From NCBI GenBank assembly GCA_905215125.1, contig CAJMOV010000052.1:1-9896 (forward strand): DNA of 9,896 bases, read 5' to 3'. Source of the stretch: an uncultured bacterium. GTDB taxonomy: Bacteria > Bacillota > Clostridia > Oscillospirales > Butyricicoccaceae. Below are positions 7,614 to 9,896 of the stretch, in pieces (the first letter of the stretch is position 1; each line of letters begins with the position of its first letter). A program made the translations under genes and the position numbers. The notes under the pieces are model-generated. The model saw only the letters and a list, made by a program, of their open reading frames with translations. It did not search any database and was not told the DNA's origin.

Positions 7614-7630
7614 TTGCGCGCCTATCGCAG
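7614..7630. promoter_or_regulatory. Candidate operator in the transporter leader
   Basis: A 17-bp imperfect inverted repeat with outer arms TTGCG and CGCAG around 7 bp. It lies about +8 to +24 relative to the predicted transporter start site, a position suited to repression. It contains the half-site TTGCGC shared with the repeat at 7722-7738. Confidence 0.35.
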
Positions 7631-7643
7631 TAAATGCAACCCT

Positions 7644-7672
7644 ATTCTACTCGTATGTTGAAAAATAGTCAA
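7644..7672 (-). promoter_or_regulatory. Promoter of the peptide transporter operon
   Basis: On the minus strand TTGACT (7667-7672) and TAGAAT (7644-7649) are 17 bp apart, with five of six consensus bases in each box. Transcription should start near 7637, leaving a leader of about 65 bases before the binding-protein ATG. Confidence 0.82.
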
Positions 7673-7678
7673 TAAATC

Positions 7679-7708
7679 TTGGAAATGTTCTTAAATTTTA
7701 CCTAATAT
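7679..7708 (+). promoter_or_regulatory. Candidate divergent promoter for the regulator operon
   Basis: On the plus strand TTGGAA (7679-7684) and TAATAT (7703-7708) are 18 bp apart, with four of six consensus bases in each box, in AT-rich sequence. The start would be near 7715, giving a leader of about 160 bases before the regulator. Its -35 box is only 6 bp from that of the oppositely directed transporter promoter. A second, weaker candidate is TTGATT (7798-7803), 17 bp, TAATCT (7821-7826). Confidence 0.5.
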
Positions 7709-7721
7709 AGAAGGAAAAGGA

Positions 7722-7738
7722 TTGTGCAATATGCGCAA
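7722..7738. promoter_or_regulatory. Candidate operator in the regulator leader
   Basis: A 17-bp inverted repeat TTGTGCA-ATA-TGCGCAA, with six of seven arm positions complementary. It lies about +8 to +24 from the predicted regulator start site. The local XRE-cupin protein is the natural candidate to bind it. Confidence 0.42.
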
Positions 7739-7762
7739 AAAGAAAAGGCGGGCGGCAGGGCT

Positions 7763-7778
7763 TTTTCCGGGCGGAAAA
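7763..7778. repeat. Inverted repeat TTTTCCG-GG-CGGAAAA upstream of the regulator
   Basis: A perfect 7-bp inverted repeat with a 2-bp centre, in the leader or upstream region of the XRE-cupin gene. It could be a second protein-binding site or, in RNA, a small hairpin with a GGGC tetraloop. No T-tract follows that would make it a terminator. Confidence 0.35.
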
Positions 7779-7810
7779 GAAAACTGCGGATTTACTATTG
7801 ATTTTAGGCG

Positions 7811-7818
7811 GCGATCGC
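7811..7818. repeat. Palindrome GCGATCGC in the spacer of the secondary regulator promoter
   Basis: A perfect 8-bp palindrome centred between TTGATT (7798) and TAATCT (7821). A repressor bound here would cover that promoter. Short GC palindromes are common in such DNA, so support is weak. Confidence 0.2.
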
Positions 7819-7876
7819 GGTAATCTATAAGGTAAAGACTGCCGCATGGCGGAAGGGAGGGGAAAAGACAAAGCAC

Positions 7877-8422
7877 ATGGAGTTCAAGCTGGGTGAAAAA
7901 CTGCGCAGGACACGCAAGGAGAAGGGAATGAGCATTGCCGTCCTGGCGGAGAAAGCCGGCGTCAGCCCTGGCATGATCAGCCAGATCGAGCGCAACACCA
8001 CAGTGCCGTCCATCCTGCTCTTTGCCAAAATCGCCAAGGCGCTAGATGAAAATATTTCTTACTTTCTCGACGAGGAGAAGCCCCGGGAAAGGGTTTCGCT
8101 GGTCCGCGCTGGTCAGCATCGTGTTGTCACGGGAACGGGAAACGAATACCACCTGCTGACGTCCAGCCCCGACCGGCAGATTGAAATGTACCGGGTCATT
8201 TTTAAAAAGAGCCGCGACGAGCGCGGCTGCCTTTCCGTTCACGAAGGGGCGGAGTGCGGCTTTCTGCTGTCGGGAAGGCTGCACCTGCTGACCAGCGAGG
8301 GCAATTACGAGCTGGGGGCGGGCGACAGCGTCTATTTTGAAAGCACCCTGCCCCACCGTCTGGTCAACCGCAATGAGGAGGACTGCATTGCCATCTGGGC
8401 GCAGACCCCGTTTACCTGGTAA
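7877..8422 (+). CDS. XRE-family transcriptional regulator with C-terminal cupin domain
   Basis: A 181-residue DNA-binding regulator. Residues 6-62 are a helix-turn-helix of the XRE/Cro type (LGEKLRRTRKEKGMSIAVLA, then SPGMISQIERN at 30-40 as turn and recognition helix). Residues about 100-177 are a cupin barrel with VHEGAECGFLLSGRLHLL (121-138) and GAGDSVYFESTLPHR (147-161); His122, Glu126 and His160 are the positions that commonly line the pocket, though the full H-x-H metal motif is missing. Proteins of this build sense a small metabolite and usually control neighbouring uptake or catabolic genes, so this one probably controls the divergent transporter, its own operon, or both. The ATG is the only sensible start, but the purine-rich GGGAGGGG site lies about 14 bases upstream, further than usual, which may mean modest translation. 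The effector is unknown. Confidence 0.9.
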   Translation: MEFKLGEKLRRTRKEKGMSIAVLAEKAGVSPGMISQIERNTTVPSILLFAKIAKALDENISYFLDEEKPRERVSLVRAGQHRVVTGTGNEYHLLTSSPDRQIEMYRVIFKKSRDERGCLSVHEGAECGFLLSGRLHLLTSEGNYELGAGDSVYFESTLPHRLVNRNEEDCIAIWAQTPFTW

Positions 8423-8451
8423 GCGGGCTGCATGAAAGGCCTTGCCGTCCC

Positions 8452-8465
8452 GTGCGGGCGCGCAC
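8452..8465. repeat. Short inverted repeat between regulator and hydrolase genes
   Basis: GTGCG-GGCG-CGCAC, a perfect 5-bp stem with a 4-base loop, lies in the 74-base gap after the regulator. No T-run follows, so it is unlikely to terminate transcription. It may be an RNA processing or stability element, or chance in GC-rich DNA. Confidence 0.25.
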
Positions 8466-8483
8466 ATTCTACGATACCCTGTT

Positions 8484-8489
8484 AAGGAG
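8484..8489 (+). promoter_or_regulatory. Ribosome binding site deciding the start of the serine hydrolase
   Basis: AAGGAG lies 7 bases before the ATG at 8497, right at the start of the lipoprotein signal peptide. An upstream in-frame ATG at 8452 has no such site and would bury the signal peptide behind 15 extra residues. Confidence 0.8.
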
Positions 8490-8496
8490 CAATCCC

Positions 8497-9609
8497 ATGA
8501 AACGTAAAATCGCCTTTATACTCGCCCTTGCCATGCTTTTGAGCGCCCTTTCGGGGTGCGGCGCGCAGACGACGGGGGTTTCCCCCTTCCGCAAGCTGCG
8601 GGACGACGCGCTTGCCCAGTCCATCGACGACGTGGCGCGCACTTTTTTTGAAGAGGAAGAGCCTGTCGGCCTGTCGGTCGGCGTGCTGCGCGACGGCAGG
8701 GTGCAGTTTTTTAACTACGGCGTCAAGAGCGAAGGGGGAGCGGCCATTACAGAGAACACCCGTTTTGAAATCGCCTCGGTATCCAAGACCATGGCCGGCG
8801 TCCTGCTTGCGACGCTGGATGCCGAGCCCTCCCTTACGATAGACGCGACCAAAACGGTGCAGGAGTTCCTGCCGTATCTGGATTTGCCCGATTATGAGGG
8901 GGAAGAAATCCAGTGGTGGCACCTGGCGGCCCATGTTTCCGGCCTGCCCCGGCTGCCCGACAATTTCGTCGACGGGGAAAACCCCTATGCCGATTATTCG
9001 GCAAAGGATCTGCGCGAATACCTGACGGAACAGGCTCACCTGTACACCAGGCCGGGGGAGAGCTACCAGTATTCCAATCTGGGCGTCGGGCTTTTGGGCT
9101 ATGCGCTGTCCTACGCCATGCGCACTCCCTATGAACGGCTGCTCAAGGCGCGTATTTTGTGGCCGCTGGGCATGTCAAACACCTCCATCACCCTGACGGA
9201 GGAAGAGGAGGAAGGCCGTGCCATGCCGCACACCCAGCTGGGCACCCCGGTCAGCGAATGGGACTTTGACGCCTTGGCCGCCTGCGGCGGCGTTAAGAGC
9301 ACGACATATGACCTTTTGCTGTATCTGGCCGCCAATATGGGGCAGATCCCCTTTGATTCGGACGCGCTGCGCCAGGGAATGGCGGATGCGCAGAAGGTAT
9401 GGTTTGACGACGGGGAGAACAAAATCGGCCTCGGCTTTATCCACGGCAGCGTGGAGGGCAAGGACATGCTGTGGCACAATGGCGCGAGCGGCGGCTACCG
9501 CAGCTTTATCGGCTTTGTGCCCGAGACGGGTACCGGCGTTGCCGTTTTGTGCAACAGCGCGATTGATGTAGACGATGTAGCGACCCAAATTCTGGCGTTA
9601 ATGCAATAG
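8497..9609 (+). CDS. Secreted lipoprotein serine hydrolase, class C beta-lactamase / D-aminopeptidase (S12) family
   Basis: A 370-residue serine hydrolase of the family that includes class C beta-lactamases, DD-carboxypeptidases, D-aminopeptidases and esterases. The signal peptide MKRKIAFILALAMLLSALSG ends in lipobox LSGC with Cys21, so it should be anchored outside the membrane. All three active-site elements are visible: SVSK (Ser94 nucleophile, Lys97), Y-S-N (Tyr192, Asn194) and W-H-N-G (326-329), the H-x-G form of the KTG element that is common in the esterase/peptidase members. LAAHVSGLPRLP (143-154) is the usual family segment before the Tyr loop. The gene follows the regulator by 74 bases with no terminator and precedes the racemase gene by 39 bases, so an operon is likely. 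Context favours trimming D-amino-acid peptides or cell-wall fragments over antibiotic resistance, but the substrate is inferred. Confidence 0.9.
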   Translation: MKRKIAFILALAMLLSALSGCGAQTTGVSPFRKLRDDALAQSIDDVARTFFEEEEPVGLSVGVLRDGRVQFFNYGVKSEGGAAITENTRFEIASVSKTMAGVLLATLDAEPSLTIDATKTVQEFLPYLDLPDYEGEEIQWWHLAAHVSGLPRLPDNFVDGENPYADYSAKDLREYLTEQAHLYTRPGESYQYSNLGVGLLGYALSYAMRTPYERLLKARILWPLGMSNTSITLTEEEEEGRAMPHTQLGTPVSEWDFDALAACGGVKSTTYDLLLYLAANMGQIPFDSDALRQGMADAQKVWFDDGENKIGLGFIHGSVEGKDMLWHNGASGGYRSFIGFVPETGTGVAVLCNSAIDVDDVATQILALMQ

Positions 9610-9648
9610 CTGAAATAGCGAATTTTAGAGGCAGAGGAGAGAACAGCC

Positions 9649-9896
9649 ATGGATCTCAGGTACTACAATTCCTATGTGGAAGTGGATCTCGACGTCATTC
9701 GCAGCAACATTGAAAAGGTCAAAAAGCACATCGGTCCGGATTTGGGTATGATTCCGGTCGACAAGGGCAACGCCTACGGCATGGGCACCGTACCCATCGC
9801 GCGCATGCTGACGCAGGATTTCGGCGCCGATATCATCAGCGTCGCGCAGATCTATGAAGCGGCGCAGATTCGCGAAGCAGGCATGAAGGATCTCGA
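9649..9896 (+). CDS. Alanine racemase-like PLP amino-acid racemase, N-terminal part (cut by window end)
   Basis: The first 82 complete codons of a fold-type III PLP enzyme of the alanine racemase/amino-acid racemase family, which interconverts L- and D-amino acids in the cytoplasm. Visible are VEVDLDVIRSNIEKVKKHI (10-28), the family opening (A-x-I-D-L-x-A-x-x-x-N), and the cofactor motif DKGNAYGMG (38-46), where Lys39 matches the lysine that forms the Schiff base with PLP. Next comes ADIISVAQIYEAAQIREAG, the usual second strand and helix. The motif differs from the common VKANAYGHG: Asp before the Lys, Gly after it, and Met for His. This suggests a divergent branch, perhaps with broad or different specificity rather than the cell-wall alanine racemase. 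The ATG has an AGAGGAGA site upstream. The gene probably belongs to the regulator-hydrolase operon. The catalytic Tyr lies beyond the window. Confidence 0.88.
   Translation, partial: MDLRYYNSYVEVDLDVIRSNIEKVKKHIGPDLGMIPVDKGNAYGMGTVPIARMLTQDFGADIISVAQIYEAAQIREAGMKDL

Larger units (their letters stand above)
7572..7876. other. 305-bp divergent intergenic control region
   Basis: This gap between the start codons of the binding-protein gene (leftward) and the regulator gene (rightward) is clearly more AT-rich than the flanking genes. It holds the two back-to-back promoters, two candidate 17-bp operators, the TTTTCCG inverted repeat and the GCGATCGC palindrome listed separately. I see no gene or structured RNA of a known class in it. 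Confidence 0.7.

Noticed and set aside
7846..7896. A 16-codon reading frame (ATG at 7846) overlapping the start of the regulator gene, a possible leader peptide
   Set aside because: It has only a weak, distant AAGG upstream and shows no run of regulatory codons. It could matter, because the regulator's own ribosome binding site lies inside it, but the sequence alone does not support it.
8434..8470. A promoter between the regulator and hydrolase genes (TTGCCG, 17 bp, CATTCT)
   Set aside because: The -10 match is only three of six bases and the spacer is dominated by a GC inverted repeat. Read-through from the regulator promoter is simpler.
1..9896. CRISPR arrays, insertion sequences, attachment sites, tRNA or rRNA genes, prophage genes
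   Set aside because: No direct-repeat arrays, transposase motifs, terminal inverted repeats with target duplications, or cloverleaf signatures were seen on either strand. The genes are intact and consistent in style, with no sign of recent transfer.

Overview
The window is GC-rich, gene-dense bacterial DNA that looks like a Gram-positive anaerobe of the Clostridia/Oscillospirales type (Bacillota). This is inferred from strong AGGAGG-type ribosome binding sites, sigma-A-like promoters, short Lys/Arg-led lipoprotein signal peptides with a Cys lipobox, and the style of the proteins. No species can be named from sequence alone.

Region 1 (about 75-1934, minus strand) is a compact housekeeping operon. 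A clear promoter (TTGAAA, 17-bp spacer, TATACT) drives rimM (16S rRNA/30S maturation), trmD (tRNA m1G37 methyltransferase) and a RimJ/RimL-type GNAT acetyltransferase. The three genes overlap end to start, and a rho-independent terminator follows the GNAT gene. In many bacteria rplS follows trmD; here the acetyltransferase takes that place.

Region 2 (1939-7672, minus strand) is a five-gene peptide ABC importer operon in the order solute-binding lipoprotein, permease B, permease C, ATPase D, ATPase F. It has a strong promoter at 7644-7672 and a terminator just after the last gene. That terminator lies a few bases upstream of the rimM promoter, so the two operons are separated cleanly.

Region 3 (7572-7876) is a 305-bp divergent control region. 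It holds back-to-back candidate promoters whose -35 boxes are only 6 bp apart. Each promoter is followed, at the same distance from its -10 box, by the same 9-mer GCGCAAAAA inside an imperfect 17-bp inverted repeat.

Region 4 (7877-9896, plus strand) runs away from the importer operon: an XRE-cupin regulator, a secreted lipoprotein serine hydrolase of the class C beta-lactamase/D-aminopeptidase/DD-peptidase (S12) family, and the first 82 codons of a fold-type III PLP amino-acid racemase (alanine racemase-like), cut by the window end.

Taken together, regions 2-4 look like one functional module. A surface hydrolase may act on (D-)peptides or peptidoglycan fragments, the importer takes up the products, a cytoplasmic racemase interconverts the amino acids, and the XRE-cupin protein controls both arms. 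Each gene belongs to a known family. The module as a whole, its substrate and its symmetric switch are inference.
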